From positions 744,001 through 808,000 of the forward strand of contig NZ_JACHWS010000003.1 in assembly GCF_014191505.1 (NCBI RefSeq): 64,000 nucleotides of DNA, given 5' to 3'. The stretch comes from Hoyosella altamirensis. GTDB lineage: Bacteria; Actinomycetota; Actinomycetes; Mycobacteriales; Mycobacteriaceae. Under the pieces are notes generated by a model. It was not told the DNA's origin. It did no database searches and saw only the letters and a list, made by a program, of their open reading frames with translations. How positions within the stretch are numbered: position 1 is the first letter of the stretch; each line of letters opens with the position of its first letter. The position numbers and the translations under genes are program-made. Shown here in pieces: positions 17,201 through 25,858 of this stretch.

Positions 17201-19311
17201 TCGTTGAATCTGTCCGCTTCCGCGAGTCCGTCCCACAGGGCGGCGAACGCTTCCGTGAAGCGACGCTCGAGATCGTTGTGAACGACCCCATCGTCCGTGA
17301 ATTCCGGGATGGTTGGCAGGGCGCTGTCGAGGTCGGCTACTGCGGCGGTTTTCAAGGTTTCCGAGTCGACGACGAGGCTGAAGTCATAAATCCAGATCTC
17401 TGCCCCGTCAGATCGGGTAAGCCGGTACGGACGTTCATCGAGCACCTCGACGCCCATGCTCTGCATGACTGGCAGGACGTGACTCAGTGAGACGCTTTCG
17501 CCGTTCAAATATAGGCTGAGCTGCCAGCGTCCATCGACTGCGCCCTCCCTGCGGTAAATCGCGATCGCGATGTCGCCAGGTTCGAGGCGGTCGATGCGTC
17601 TGAGGTCGGAGATCGCCCGGACTGGTTCGAAGTCAGCCTTGTACGACTGCGGGAAAGCCCCGGCGTGTCGATTAGCACGTCCCGCGTGCGCGGTGGGCTC
17701 CTGCCGAGCCACCTCATCGGCGAGCAAATCTTCCCAGCTGCGGGTGGCTTCGCCGAGCGTTGTTTGCAAACGCTGCCTGGCTTCCTCCGACACGTCGGGC
17801 GCATTCCCACCTGTCCACCCATCTGGTATGCGGATGATGAAATGGACCTGAGCCACGACGGATTCCGTGACGCGGGCCGTGTAGTCGATCGTCGATCCCT
17901 GAAACTCGTTCAATAGAATCGACTGCATCTCTAGGCGCACGCCGGTCCGATAGCGGTCTCGCGGCATGTACACCAGAGCAGACACGAACTTTCCGTTGGG
18001 ATCTGCCCGAAGGAAGAGTCTTAACTCGCGTGTCACGCCGATAGCGACGACTTCACTCACGGTCCGGTAGAGCGTTTGCACGTCCGCAGTGAACAGTTCT
18101 GTCCTCGGATACGACTGGATGATTTCCAGCATCGACTGGCCAGAGAACGAATCGGGCGAGTGCCCCGCCATCCGCAGGACTTCTTGAACACGACTCGCCA
18201 GGACTGGGACGTCCAGAACGTTCTCGTGCAGTCCCGTCACCGTGAAAATGCCCAGGAATCGATGCTCGCCCGTAAGTTGGTCGTCGTCGTTGAAAATTCG
18301 TACGCAGACAAAAAATGGGTATACAACGCGCAGCGACATCGCGGGTGCCTGTCCCTGTGCGAAAACCAGCAGCCGCTGCGCCTCCGACGCGTCACTGTAG
18401 AGGCGGAAGCGCAGGTCCGTCATCTCAGGTGAACGCAACACGCCGAGACCGCTGCCGTCCACGACGCCGAGATCAGGCCCAGACTCGCCACGGCCGGTGA
18501 CTTCATACCGACGGTAGCCAAGGACCCTGAAATTACCGGAGGAAAGCCACCGCAGAAGGCCCGCTGATTCGTTCGCTTCCGAGACCTCCGCCTGACCGAT
18601 CCCGCGGCCGGACTCCAGTTCCGTTGCGATATCAGCGAGCGTGCTCCGCATCGTCGACGTATCCGAGACAACCTGGCGAACATCGCCAAGCAGTTTCGTG
18701 ACCCTGTCAGTGATCTGCTGTGTCAGTTCAGGCGGGGTACCGGTGAGTTCGAGGTGCATCCATGATTCAGCGAGCGCGTCGTCAGGCTTGTCGAATGTGG
18801 AGTGGTCAGTAAGGACCTCGACGAGGTTTCCGTCGTGGTCCCGACGCACGATCAGGACAGGGTGGACGATCTGCTCAACGCTGATCCCAACGCTGCCGAG
18901 CAGTGCGGTGACGGACTCCACCAGGTAGGGCACATCGTCGGTGACGATCTGGAGGACTGACGCGTTCGACTGACCGGAACCGTTGCCGGTGCGCGCCTCA
19001 TCGGCGGAGATCGACACCGCCGGGGTGCCGGGGGTTCTGCGGGCTGCGAGTTCCCGGTGGCGCTGCAACAGGCGGTAGGCACGGCGCTGATGATCATCGG
19101 CCGCCTCGCCTTCAGGAGGCCGCTGCGCCCCGCCGATGTCGGAGGGGACAGCGTCTTGCCGATAGTACGTTCGGTACAGGCGCGTGAGATCCCGGTCTCC
19201 CGAGGAGTCCTGTTCGAGACGCGAAGCGATATCCGCATCGGAGGGGTGTTCCTGAGGCGCATCCGCACCCGCAGTAGGCCCGGTAGTGGAGTGGACGTGG
19301 GAATCCGTCAT
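14263..19311 (-). CDS. gdh: NAD-specific glutamate dehydrogenase, large (180-kDa class)
   Basis: A 1682-residue protein of the L-180 GDH class, which converts glutamate to 2-oxoglutarate and ammonium with NAD. The long N-terminal regulatory half includes an ACT-like segment (VLQIVTDDVPYLVESVTALL near residue 120). The catalytic domain holds the substrate motif PVGAKGGFVVKK near residue 900 and the nucleotide region VVGVGDMSGDVFGNGML further on. M. tuberculosis Rv2476c is about 1624 residues and is controlled by the FHA protein GarA. AGGAAGG before the ATG at 19311 supports the start. It heads an operon with a thioesterase and the Rv2474c-type gene. Confidence 0.95.
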   Translation of the reverse strand: MTDSHVHSTTGPTAGADAPQEHPSDADIASRLEQDSSGDRDLTRLYRTYYRQDAVPSDIGGAQRPPEGEAADDHQRRAYRLLQRHRELAARRTPGTPAVSISADEARTGNGSGQSNASVLQIVTDDVPYLVESVTALLGSVGISVEQIVHPVLIVRRDHDGNLVEVLTDHSTFDKPDDALAESWMHLELTGTPPELTQQITDRVTKLLGDVRQVVSDTSTMRSTLADIATELESGRGIGQAEVSEANESAGLLRWLSSGNFRVLGYRRYEVTGRGESGPDLGVVDGSGLGVLRSPEMTDLRFRLYSDASEAQRLLVFAQGQAPAMSLRVVYPFFVCVRIFNDDDQLTGEHRFLGIFTVTGLHENVLDVPVLASRVQEVLRMAGHSPDSFSGQSMLEIIQSYPRTELFTADVQTLYRTVSEVVAIGVTRELRLFLRADPNGKFVSALVYMPRDRYRTGVRLEMQSILLNEFQGSTIDYTARVTESVVAQVHFIIRIPDGWTGGNAPDVSEEARQRLQTTLGEATRSWEDLLADEVARQEPTAHAGRANRHAGAFPQSYKADFEPVRAISDLRRIDRLEPGDIAIAIYRREGAVDGRWQLSLYLNGESVSLSHVLPVMQSMGVEVLDERPYRLTRSDGAEIWIYDFSLVVDSETLKTAAVADLDSALPTIPEFTDDGVVHNDLERRFTEAFAALWDGLAEADRFNELILRAGVNWREATMLRAYARYLRQLGFQYSQSHIEDVLLEHSASTAALVALFEATFDPVNHSRERAEELITQINDHLDKVVSLDADRILRAYLRLIRATLRTNYFVAARDDIDSTAGKSRYREVLCFKFDPRDVPEIPKPRPRFEIFVYSPRIEGVHLRFGEVARGGLRWSDRREDFRTEILGLAKAQAVKNAVIVPVGAKGGFVVKKSPALTGDVAADRDAFRAEGIRCYRLFISGLLDVTDNLDQTTGAVISPADVVRQDGDDTYLVVAADKGTATFSDIANEVAGKYNFWLGDAFASGGSAGYDHKVMGITARGAWESVKRHFREEGLDTQSEDFTVVGVGDMSGDVFGNGMLLSEHIRLVAAFDHRHVFIDPSPDAATSFRERQRMFELPRSSWADYDTSLISEGGGVWPRSVKSIPISPQIRDVLKLPAGLDELSPPELIRSILLAPVDLLWNGGIGTYVKSSEETNADCGDKANDAVRVNGSDLKVRVVGEGGNLGLTQKGRIEFAQRGGKVNSDALDNSAGVDCSDHEVNIKILLESLVSSGDLAPSDRNGLLASMTDEVAELVLDDNRMQNELMGTSRANTESLLPVHARQIADLEANRGMDREIEALPDEAEIDQRIKRGEGLASPELSTLLAHVKLAIKSDLMDSELPDHEVFASRLPEYFPEPLREQYGSAIKQHPLKREIVTTMIANQAIDNGGITFTFRLLEDAGANTTDSIRAFAAVNTIFGLTELWTQIRTADMPTEASDTLMLGSRRLLDRASRWLLANRPQPLAVGAEINRFAATVRELGPKVPGWLHGNDLRFLKSRTQDAVALGAPEDLAARVYGLPHEYCLLDIAEVADLSEHEPTEVAELYYALTAHLGIAMLQGAVSRLERGDRWHALARLALRDDLYGSTRALCLDVLENAEPDENAAEKIAEWELSNASRLERARTALAQIANSGTLDLATLSVAARQVRSMVHSRSVRSEASR

Positions 19312-19406
19312 CGCTTACCTTCCTGACGCAGCACCAACGCTCACGAGGCTATTAGCGATTCCCTACTTGTGGGTGTAGTTACGCAATATTGCCTGTAGCA
19401 GGCTCG

Positions 19407-19820
19407 TTACTCGTCCGTAACCAGGTACGCTTCTAGCCCTTCTCTCTCGGCAGGCTCCAGTGGCCGTGACGAATTCGATGTCGTCGAGAATGCCACCAGC
19501 ACAGCGGTTAGTGCTCCAGCGCGATTCCCAGCGTTGTCGAATACGAGGTGGCGGATCGTGAACGAACTCGTTCCGATCGTGAGCACCTCGAGTTCGACTG
19601 TGAGCGGACCCGACTCGGTGAAGAGCGGGCGCTCAAAGTCGGCCTCGAGGTGTCGGACCACGACTGCCTTGCCTGCGGTGAAGGCATGCCCAAAGTTCTC
19701 CGCGATGAAACGTACGCGCGCCTCCTGCGCGTATTCGATGAACTTCGTGTTGTTGACATGCCCGAGCATGTCGGAGTCGCCCCAGCGGACCTCGACCTGA
19801 CATTTGTATGTGTCGGACAC
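19407..19820 (-). CDS. Second hotdog acyl-CoA thioesterase
   Basis: A 137-residue single-domain 4HBT protein: CQVEVRWGDSDMLGHVNNTKFIEYAQEAR contains the catalytic Asp and the HVNN motif. It starts three bases after the stop of ettA on the same strand, so it is cotranscribed with it. It differs from the gdh-linked thioesterase, which shares only the fold. Substrate unknown. Confidence 0.88.
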   Translation of the reverse strand: MSDTYKCQVEVRWGDSDMLGHVNNTKFIEYAQEARVRFIAENFGHAFTAGKAVVVRHLEADFERPLFTESGPLTVELEVLTIGTSSFTIRHLVFDNAGNRAGALTAVLVAFSTTSNSSRPLEPAEREGLEAYLVTDE

Positions 19821-19823
19821 AGA

Positions 19824-21500
19824 TCAGTCTCTCGTTAGGCGACGGTATGTGACGCGATGTGGACGCGCAGCTTCGGGACCCATCCGCTCGATCTTGTTCG
19901 CTTCGTACGCTTCGAAGTTTCCTTCGAACCAGAACCACTTCGCGGAGTTGGTGTCGTCACCCTCCCACGAGAGGATGTGCGTACAGGTCCGGTCAAGGAA
20001 CCATCGGTCGTGGGAAATCACGACAGCACAGCCTGGGAAGTTCTCGAGAGCATTCTCAAGTGAACTGAGAGTTTCCACGTCTAGGTCGTTAGTGGGCTCA
20101 TCCAGCAGGATCAGGTTGCCACCCTGCTTCAGGGTGAGCGCGAGGTTGAGCCGGTTGCGCTCGCCACCGGACAGCACTCCCGCCGGCTTCTGCTGATCTG
20201 GCCCCTTGAAACCAAAAGCGCTGACGTATGCACGCGACGGCATCTCGGTGTTACCGACCTCGATGTAATCGAGGCCGTCCGACACGACCTGCCATACCGT
20301 CTTCTTCGGGTCAATACCGCCACGGTGCTGGTCAACATAGCTCAGCTTGACCGTCTCGCCGACCTTGACCGTGCCCGAGTCCGGCTCTTCGAGTCCGACA
20401 ATCGTTTTAAACAGGGTTGTTTTACCAACACCGTTCGGACCGATGACGCCGACGATGCCGTTGCGTGGCAGAGTGAACGACAGATCTTTGATGAGTATCC
20501 GGTCGCCGAAGCCCTTGTCGAGGTTCTTGACCTCAACAACGACGCTGCCGAGGCGTGGACCAGCAGGTATCTGAATTTCTTCCATGTCGAGCTTCCGCGT
20601 CTTTTCCGCTTCAGTCGCCATTTCTTCGTAACGCTGCAACCGCGCCCTGCTCTTGGCCTGTCGCGCCTTCGCTCCCGACCGGACCCAGGCGAGTTCGTCT
20701 TTGAGGCGCTTTTGGAGCTTCTGGTCCTTCTTACCCTGGACTTCGAGTCGCTCGGCCTTCTTCTCGAGGTACGTGGAGTAATTACCCTCGTACGGGTACG
20801 CCTTGCCGCGATCGAGCTCAAGAATCCACTCGGCGACGTGGTCAAGGAAGTAGCGGTCGTGTGTGACCGCAAGGACCGCGCCCGCATAATTCGCGAGGTG
20901 CTGCTCAAGCCACAACACGCTCTCCGCGTCAAGATGGTTGGTGGGTTCGTCGAGTAGCAGGAGGTCCGGCTTGCTCAACAACAGCTTGCACAGTGCAACG
21001 CGGCGCCTTTCACCACCGGAGAGCTTGGTGACCGGCTCGTCAGCGGGCGGGCACCGAAGCGCATCCATCGCCTGTTCGAGCTGGGATTCAATGTCCCAGG
21101 CATCAGCATGGTCAAGCTCCTCCTGGAGCTTTCCCATTTCTTCCATCAGTTCATCGGAGTAGTCGGTCGCCATCAGTTCGGCTATCTCATTAAACCGGTC
21201 GAGCTTCACCTTGGTCTCGCCGAGACCATCCTCGACGTTCTGGCGAACAGTCTTCGACTCGTCAAGCGGTGGTTCCTGAAGCAGAATGCCGACGGTTTTG
21301 TCATTCGCGATGAACGCGTCGCCGTTGCTCGGATGTTCCAGTCCCGCCATGATCTTCAGTACAGTTGACTTACCTGCACCGTTGGGCCCGACAACACCAA
21401 TCTTGGCGCCGGGGAGAAAAGCCAGGGTGACGTCATCGAGGATGACCTTGTCACCGTGCGCCTTCCGCACGCGCTTCATGGTGTAGATAAACTCAGCCAC
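19824..21500 (-). CDS. ettA: Energy-dependent translational throttle ABC-F protein
   Basis: A 558-residue ABC-F protein with two ATPase domains and no membrane helix. Domain 1 has GPNGAGKST near residue 38 and LSGGERRRVALCKLL; domain 2 has GPNGVGKTT near residue 355 and LSGGERNRLNLALTL. The linker between them is long and charged. Length and motifs match EttA (Rv2477c in M. tuberculosis), which binds the ribosomal E site and links translation initiation to energy status. The order ssb-ettA-thioesterase-gdh is conserved. Confidence 0.95.
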   Translation of the reverse strand: MAEFIYTMKRVRKAHGDKVILDDVTLAFLPGAKIGVVGPNGAGKSTVLKIMAGLEHPSNGDAFIANDKTVGILLQEPPLDESKTVRQNVEDGLGETKVKLDRFNEIAELMATDYSDELMEEMGKLQEELDHADAWDIESQLEQAMDALRCPPADEPVTKLSGGERRRVALCKLLLSKPDLLLLDEPTNHLDAESVLWLEQHLANYAGAVLAVTHDRYFLDHVAEWILELDRGKAYPYEGNYSTYLEKKAERLEVQGKKDQKLQKRLKDELAWVRSGAKARQAKSRARLQRYEEMATEAEKTRKLDMEEIQIPAGPRLGSVVVEVKNLDKGFGDRILIKDLSFTLPRNGIVGVIGPNGVGKTTLFKTIVGLEEPDSGTVKVGETVKLSYVDQHRGGIDPKKTVWQVVSDGLDYIEVGNTEMPSRAYVSAFGFKGPDQQKPAGVLSGGERNRLNLALTLKQGGNLILLDEPTNDLDVETLSSLENALENFPGCAVVISHDRWFLDRTCTHILSWEGDDTNSAKWFWFEGNFEAYEANKIERMGPEAARPHRVTYRRLTRD

Positions 21501-21618
21501 AATTACCTCTCGAAGTTGTCCTGCATTGCAGCGGGAACGGCCTCATGCGTCACCCAAACTACCGTGTTGCAGGTTAGCGCAGTTGGCCGTTCTCCCCTAC
21601 CTCGCAGTCGACGATTCG

Positions 21619-22131
21619 CTAGGCAGCGACTGCGATTCCGCTCTCACTGAGGTCAGGCTCGTCGCCTTCATCATCACTTGCATCCTCGTGCGGCACAGTC
21701 TCTGCGCTGCCTTCTGGTCGTTGCTCCACATTCAGCTCTGGCGCCACCTTGTCTTCAGTCTTCGCTGGCGCGCGACGATCGATCTGCGCGATGCACCTGG
21801 TGACGTCTGGCCCGACCGCGCGTGCTCGCATCTCGAGTGACATTCGCTGCTGACCCTCATTGTCCGTGTACGTGTGGGTATGAAGATCGCCGTGCACGAT
21901 CACCGGATCGCCCTTCATCAAGCTTGCAATGACACGGTGAGTGGCCTTGTTCCAGCAGCTGACGCGGACGAACAGCGTTGTTCCGTCTTTCCACTCTGCA
22001 TTCGATCTGTCGAACACTCGGGTCGTCGATGCCACCGTGAAACTCACCACGTCATCACCGCGGGTGCCAACTACGCGTCGGTTCATGCTGCTCGCGACGT
22101 TGCCCACGATGGTTGTGTAGCTCTCGTACAT
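21619..22131 (-). CDS. ssb: Single-stranded DNA-binding protein paralogue (SsbB type)
   Basis: A 170-residue protein with an OB-fold SSB domain in the first 110 residues: YTTIVGNVASSMNRRVV, ASTTRVFDRSNAEWKDGTT, FVRVSCWNKATHRVIASLMKGDPVIVHGDL. The tail is acidic but lacks the DIPF-type tip of the main replicative SSB. This and its position (Rv2478c equivalent) suggest the second SSB rather than the essential one next to rpsF. The ATG at 22131 follows an AGGGGAAAAGG region; the upstream extension is not SSB-like. Confidence 0.9.
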   Translation of the reverse strand: MYESYTTIVGNVASSMNRRVVGTRGDDVVSFTVASTTRVFDRSNAEWKDGTTLFVRVSCWNKATHRVIASLMKGDPVIVHGDLHTHTYTDNEGQQRMSLEMRARAVGPDVTRCIAQIDRRAPAKTEDKVAPELNVEQRPEGSAETVPHEDASDDEGDEPDLSESGIAVAA

Positions 22132-22328
22132 GCCTTTTCCCCTGGTCTGTGCCGCCGCCCACTGGCGGTCTGGAATGCGAAGTGACGCTGAAACCAGAAT
22201 GACGGGGTTTGAAAGCTCGCGGGGCGCGGCGAACCGAATTGTGGACAACCCCCTAACCTGTGGAAAACCGGGTGAGTTCCTTCTCATGGCAACCGGATTG
22301 TGTCGGGGGCGCGTGGTAGGGCGCGGGG
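22132..22328. other. Intergenic region between ssb and the copper/oxidase assembly gene
   Basis: About 200 bases hold the ssb ribosome site and presumably its promoter, plus the 3' flank of the upstream membrane-protein gene. No gene or strong repeat is visible. Confidence 0.5.
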
Positions 22329-24401
22329 CTACTTGCCCTGCCGCTCCGCCTCTTTGCGGGCCAACTCGGCGAACATCGCGTTGTAAGCCGCGAGCGCCGC
22401 GTCGTCGTCATTGTCCGCCACGCGGTCCATTCGACGCGCAAAGCGCCGGTCAGTACGCGACCACTGAACAAGGAGCGCAAGCATGACGATGATCAACGGC
22501 ATTTCACCGGTGCCCCACGCCAAACCGCCCCCAACTCGCTGGTCCGCTAAAAGGTCGGGGACCCACGGCAAATTGAGTTGCTGGTAGAACCAGCCACCCA
22601 TGACTGTTTCCATGTTCATTAGAGCGATACCGAAAAACGCATGGAACGGCAGCGTCGCCCAGAGCACTCCGAGCTTCGCGAGCGGCTGCATCGGGTGTGG
22701 CGACTGGTCCACACCGATCACCACCCAATAGAACAGGTAACCGCTCAGGAGGAAATGTAGATTCATCAGGATGTGGGCCGCATGGCTGCCCACGTAGGCG
22801 TCGAAAATTCCGCCGAAGTACAGACCGTAGAAGCCCGCAACGAACAGGATCGCGGCGATCACGGGCTGGGTGAGGAACCTCGAAACCGGGCTGTTGACTG
22901 CAGCGAGAATCCACTCCCGTGGCCCCGGGACGCCACCCTTGCCTGCCGGCTTTAGCGCACGAAGCGCCAGCGTCACCGGGCCTCCAAGCACCAGCAGTAC
23001 CGGAACCAGCATTGACAGCAGCATGTGGGAGCCCATATGAACGCTGAACATTGCCGGCGCATAGCGCGCGATCCCAGACGAGGTCGCGATTAGGAGAACA
23101 ACACAGCCGGACAGCCACGCGATCGTGCGTCCGATTGGCCACGCGTCACCCCGCGCATTCAGCTTCCGGACGCCGACTGCGTACAGGACCGCCAGGACTA
23201 TCGCGAGCGTCCCGAAAATGAGGTCGAAACGCCAGTCAAGCATCAGTCGCGCGAAAGTGGGCGAACCTTCCAGGTTGTAGCCAAGTTCTACCTCCATCAG
23301 TGTCGGGACGGAGGAAGGGGCAGGGGGCGGCGTTCGGCCTAACGCCACCGCAAGCCCGAACGTCGCCGCGAGAATGAAGAACTCGGCGACGGCGAGCGTG
23401 ACAAACGGGGTTCGCGCGTGAGCGTCACGATGAAGGACGCCGACCACGCGCCGGCGCTGAGACCAGCCGAAGACACCGAGGAAAACCAGCGCAACCGCTT
23501 TAACCAGCACGATCCTGCCGTATGCGTCACTGAAAAGATCGCCTAGCTCGATGCGGACAAACGCATTGACAATCCCACTAAGCCCGACGGCTGCGAAAGA
23601 AATCCCGGCGAGCAGCGAGTAGCGCCGTACCACGAGCGCAAGATGTTCACCCCCGTGCCATGCATGCATCAGCACGGCGAACAGCCCACCCATCCAGAGC
23701 GACGCGCCCACGATGTGCCAGAACAGACTGTTCGTTGCTACATCGTGGCTGCCGCCCGACGCTGAATGGCCCGTCAGTACCAGCGGCATCAGCGTGAACA
23801 ACGACAACGCAAGCAGGGCGGGTGTCCACGACCAGCGCAGCACAGCGCGCGAAACCATTGCCAGCGTGGAAGCGAACACGCCAGTCCAGGCCCACGCGAG
23901 CGCCGTGTCGACGCGGGGAAGGCTTGGCCACAGGTTTTCGGGTCTGACGGCCTCGAGGAATCCGGCCCCCGAAACGTCGGACAATGTCAGCGGAACCATG
24001 AGAAACGCACATGCCGCCCAGATCGCCGCAGCACCGCCGCACACGCGGATCGCGCGATAACCGCCAACATCAAGCACCCCGTTGGACTGCGGCGGCACTA
24101 GGAAGGCCGCCAGCAAAGCGCATCCGACAGCCGCTACTGCGGCGACGTAGCCCACTGACTGCACTGCAGGCAGCCCATAACGTGTGGCAACACCCGGGTC
24201 AGGTATGCCGAGGAGGACCAGCGCGTCGGTTGCCGACAGGCTCGCCAACCCAGCTGCCACGAGCGCGGCAATCAAAGCCGCCATCGCGGCCACTGCTGCG
24301 AGACCCGACCGGGACTCTCCGTCAATAGGCTGATTCGGTGTCTCGTCCTCAGCACTGCCGAGCGACCCGGCTGACATAGCCGCAGATTCAGCGTTCGCCA
24401 T
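22329..24401 (-). CDS. CopD/CtaG fusion membrane protein (copper handling, cytochrome c oxidase assembly)
   Basis: A 690-residue polytopic protein with two family domains. Residues about 30-380 form a CopD-like copper-resistance domain (GHSASGGSHDVATNSLFWHIVGASLWMGGLF with paired His). Residues about 400-670 form a CtaG/Caa3 assembly domain (APAMFSVHMGSHMLLSMLVPVLLVLGGPVTL; AHILMNLHFLLSGYLFYWVVIGVD). Such fusions are common in mycobacteria and relatives (Rv0102 type). It probably moves or delivers copper for oxidase maturation in the cytoplasmic membrane. It reads toward ssb, separated by about 200 bp. Confidence 0.88.
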   Translation of the reverse strand: MANAESAAMSAGSLGSAEDETPNQPIDGESRSGLAAVAAMAALIAALVAAGLASLSATDALVLLGIPDPGVATRYGLPAVQSVGYVAAVAAVGCALLAAFLVPPQSNGVLDVGGYRAIRVCGGAAAIWAACAFLMVPLTLSDVSGAGFLEAVRPENLWPSLPRVDTALAWAWTGVFASTLAMVSRAVLRWSWTPALLALSLFTLMPLVLTGHSASGGSHDVATNSLFWHIVGASLWMGGLFAVLMHAWHGGEHLALVVRRYSLLAGISFAAVGLSGIVNAFVRIELGDLFSDAYGRIVLVKAVALVFLGVFGWSQRRRVVGVLHRDAHARTPFVTLAVAEFFILAATFGLAVALGRTPPPAPSSVPTLMEVELGYNLEGSPTFARLMLDWRFDLIFGTLAIVLAVLYAVGVRKLNARGDAWPIGRTIAWLSGCVVLLIATSSGIARYAPAMFSVHMGSHMLLSMLVPVLLVLGGPVTLALRALKPAGKGGVPGPREWILAAVNSPVSRFLTQPVIAAILFVAGFYGLYFGGIFDAYVGSHAAHILMNLHFLLSGYLFYWVVIGVDQSPHPMQPLAKLGVLWATLPFHAFFGIALMNMETVMGGWFYQQLNLPWVPDLLADQRVGGGLAWGTGEMPLIIVMLALLVQWSRTDRRFARRMDRVADNDDDAALAAYNAMFAELARKEAERQGK

Positions 24402-24510
24402 GGCAGACAGGGTACGGGGACATCGACTGCCAGCGCGAACCGCAGATTCATGGAGAAGGACTTAGGTCACCAAATCTAATTTCCAAAGGCCTGTAACATT
24501 TTGAGACCGG

Positions 24511-24555
24511 GGTGTGATACTTCACATGACACATACTTCAGTGTTAAATCACACC
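24511..24555. promoter_or_regulatory. Inverted repeat before the SipW operon
   Basis: GGTGTGAT (24511-24518) and ATCACACC (24548-24555) form perfect 8-bp arms around a 29-base A/T-rich loop. It lies 21 bp before the first substrate gene and could be an operator or a leader hairpin. TGTGA-N4-TCACA within it resembles a CRP/GlxR site but with the wrong spacing. Confidence 0.4.
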
Positions 24556-24575
24556 TTCTCTCGAAAGAGGCCGCC

Positions 24576-25211
24576 GTGACCACGACCGCCCCCGTCACGC
24601 CCCGCGACACATCCGACCGCAAGCGCAAGATCCGCGCGATACTCGCGGGTGGTGTAGTCCTAGGCATCGGCGCTGCAATCACCCTTGCCGCGTGGAACGA
24701 CTCGGTGTGGGCAGAGGGACAGTTCGCCACCGATGCCTGGAACGTGCAGGGCTCGACCGATGGCGGAAGCACCTGGTTCGAGTACGCAACGTCGGCCGAA
24801 GCCGGACAGCTTCAATTCACGCTCGACAACCTCGCTATGGTCCCCGGTGACACGGTCTACGCTCCCTTCGCGCTGCGGGTCGGCCCGGACACCTCCACCC
24901 TCGACGCGTCCGTCATCCTCAACGGCGCCATCGTCGCGAACACCAACCCATTCGTCAGCGACCTCCAACTGACGGTGACCGGCGCGAACTTCGCAAACTG
25001 CAACGACGGCACAGCAGGTGCAGCGCTCACAGGCTGGCCTTCGAGCGCACCGCTCGGTGCGGGCGGCGCCACCCCCATCACCGTCAATGGCGACGGCACC
25101 CAGTACAACCTGTGCTTTGTCGTCCATCTCCCCAACGGCTCCGGCCCGTACACCGGAGGCCAGCAGGAAACCGGCTCGGTCCTGTGGAAGTTCGACGCTG
25201 AATCCGCCTGA
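24576..25211 (+). CDS. SipW-dependent secreted protein 1 (alternate-type signal peptide)
   Basis: A 211-residue exported protein. RKRKIRAILAGGVVLGIGAAITLAAWNDSVWAEGQF near the N-terminus has the basic run, hydrophobic core and A-W-[NS]-[DE] cleavage context typical of substrates processed by SipW-like signal peptidases. The mature part is a beta-rich domain with LDNLAMVPGDTVYAPFALRVG, resembling TasA/camelysin-type fibre proteins, and a Cys pair (NCNDG ... YNLCFVVHLP). The GTG at 24576 follows AAAGAGG. First gene of a four-gene operon; the next gene overlaps by one base. Confidence 0.85.
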   Translation: MTTTAPVTPRDTSDRKRKIRAILAGGVVLGIGAAITLAAWNDSVWAEGQFATDAWNVQGSTDGGSTWFEYATSAEAGQLQFTLDNLAMVPGDTVYAPFALRVGPDTSTLDASVILNGAIVANTNPFVSDLQLTVTGANFANCNDGTAGAALTGWPSSAPLGAGGATPITVNGDGTQYNLCFVVHLPNGSGPYTGGQQETGSVLWKFDAESA

Positions 25212-25849
25212 TGGCTGACCGTCCTGCCCAAGGGCGGTCGAGGGCCCGAAAAATCCGGGCCCTCGCCGCCGCTGGGGTTGTCCTAGGTACCGGAGCGACG
25301 ATCGTACTTGCTGGCTGGAGTGAATCGCTGTTCGTCGCCGCAGGGTTCGGGACCGCACCATTCAGCGTTGAGGGAAACGTCGGGAATGGGTGGCAACATT
25401 ATCCCGGACCCGATAGTGGCGCCGCGGAACTCGCATTCCCGATCGACATTGAATCGATGCGTCCAGGCGACGCCGGATACGCGGGTATCTCACTGCGAAC
25501 GGGTCCTGATTCGCTCCCCGCTGTCGTCACCCTCGAGGGAGCAGCGGGATCCGGCTCCCTATTCCAGGCTCTGCGCTATCGGGTTGTGCAGGCATCGACA
25601 TGCAACGCGGCTGCTTTCGCATCCGGCACGTTTGTCATCGGAAACCCGAGCACGTCGCAGGGTCTGGGAACTTCGTCGGCGACCGCAGCAATAGCGCTCG
25701 ATGCCGGCAGCACTGGCAGCCCGGGGCCAAGCAGAGATTACTGCTTCGAAATCAGCCTGCCGAACGTTCCAGCTAACTGGACGACGTCCGGAATCTCCGG
25801 CGCCCAACTCACCGTGAACTGGAAGTTCGCGGCCGAATCAACATCGTAG
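25211..25849 (+). CDS. SipW-dependent secreted protein 2
   Basis: A 212-residue paralogue of the preceding gene: RKIRALAAAGVVLGTGATIVLAGWSESLFVAAGF is again a SipW-type signal, followed by IDIESMRPGDAGYAGISLRTGPDS, matching the MVPGDTVYAPFALRVGPDT segment of protein 1. Two cysteines (STCNAAAF, DYCFEISLP) are in equivalent places, and both proteins end with NWKFAAES/LWKFDAES. The start overlaps the previous stop (TGATG). The pair may co-assemble into a surface fibre; this is inference from TasA-type relatives. Confidence 0.85.
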   Translation: MADRPAQGRSRARKIRALAAAGVVLGTGATIVLAGWSESLFVAAGFGTAPFSVEGNVGNGWQHYPGPDSGAAELAFPIDIESMRPGDAGYAGISLRTGPDSLPAVVTLEGAAGSGSLFQALRYRVVQASTCNAAAFASGTFVIGNPSTSQGLGTSSATAAIALDAGSTGSPGPSRDYCFEISLPNVPANWTTSGISGAQLTVNWKFAAESTS

Positions 25850-25858
25850 AAGGACCCA

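Noticed and set aside
24513-24526. CRP/GlxR site TGTGA...TCACA before the SipW operon
   Set aside because: The spacer is four bases and not six; the 8-bp inverted repeat is the better description.
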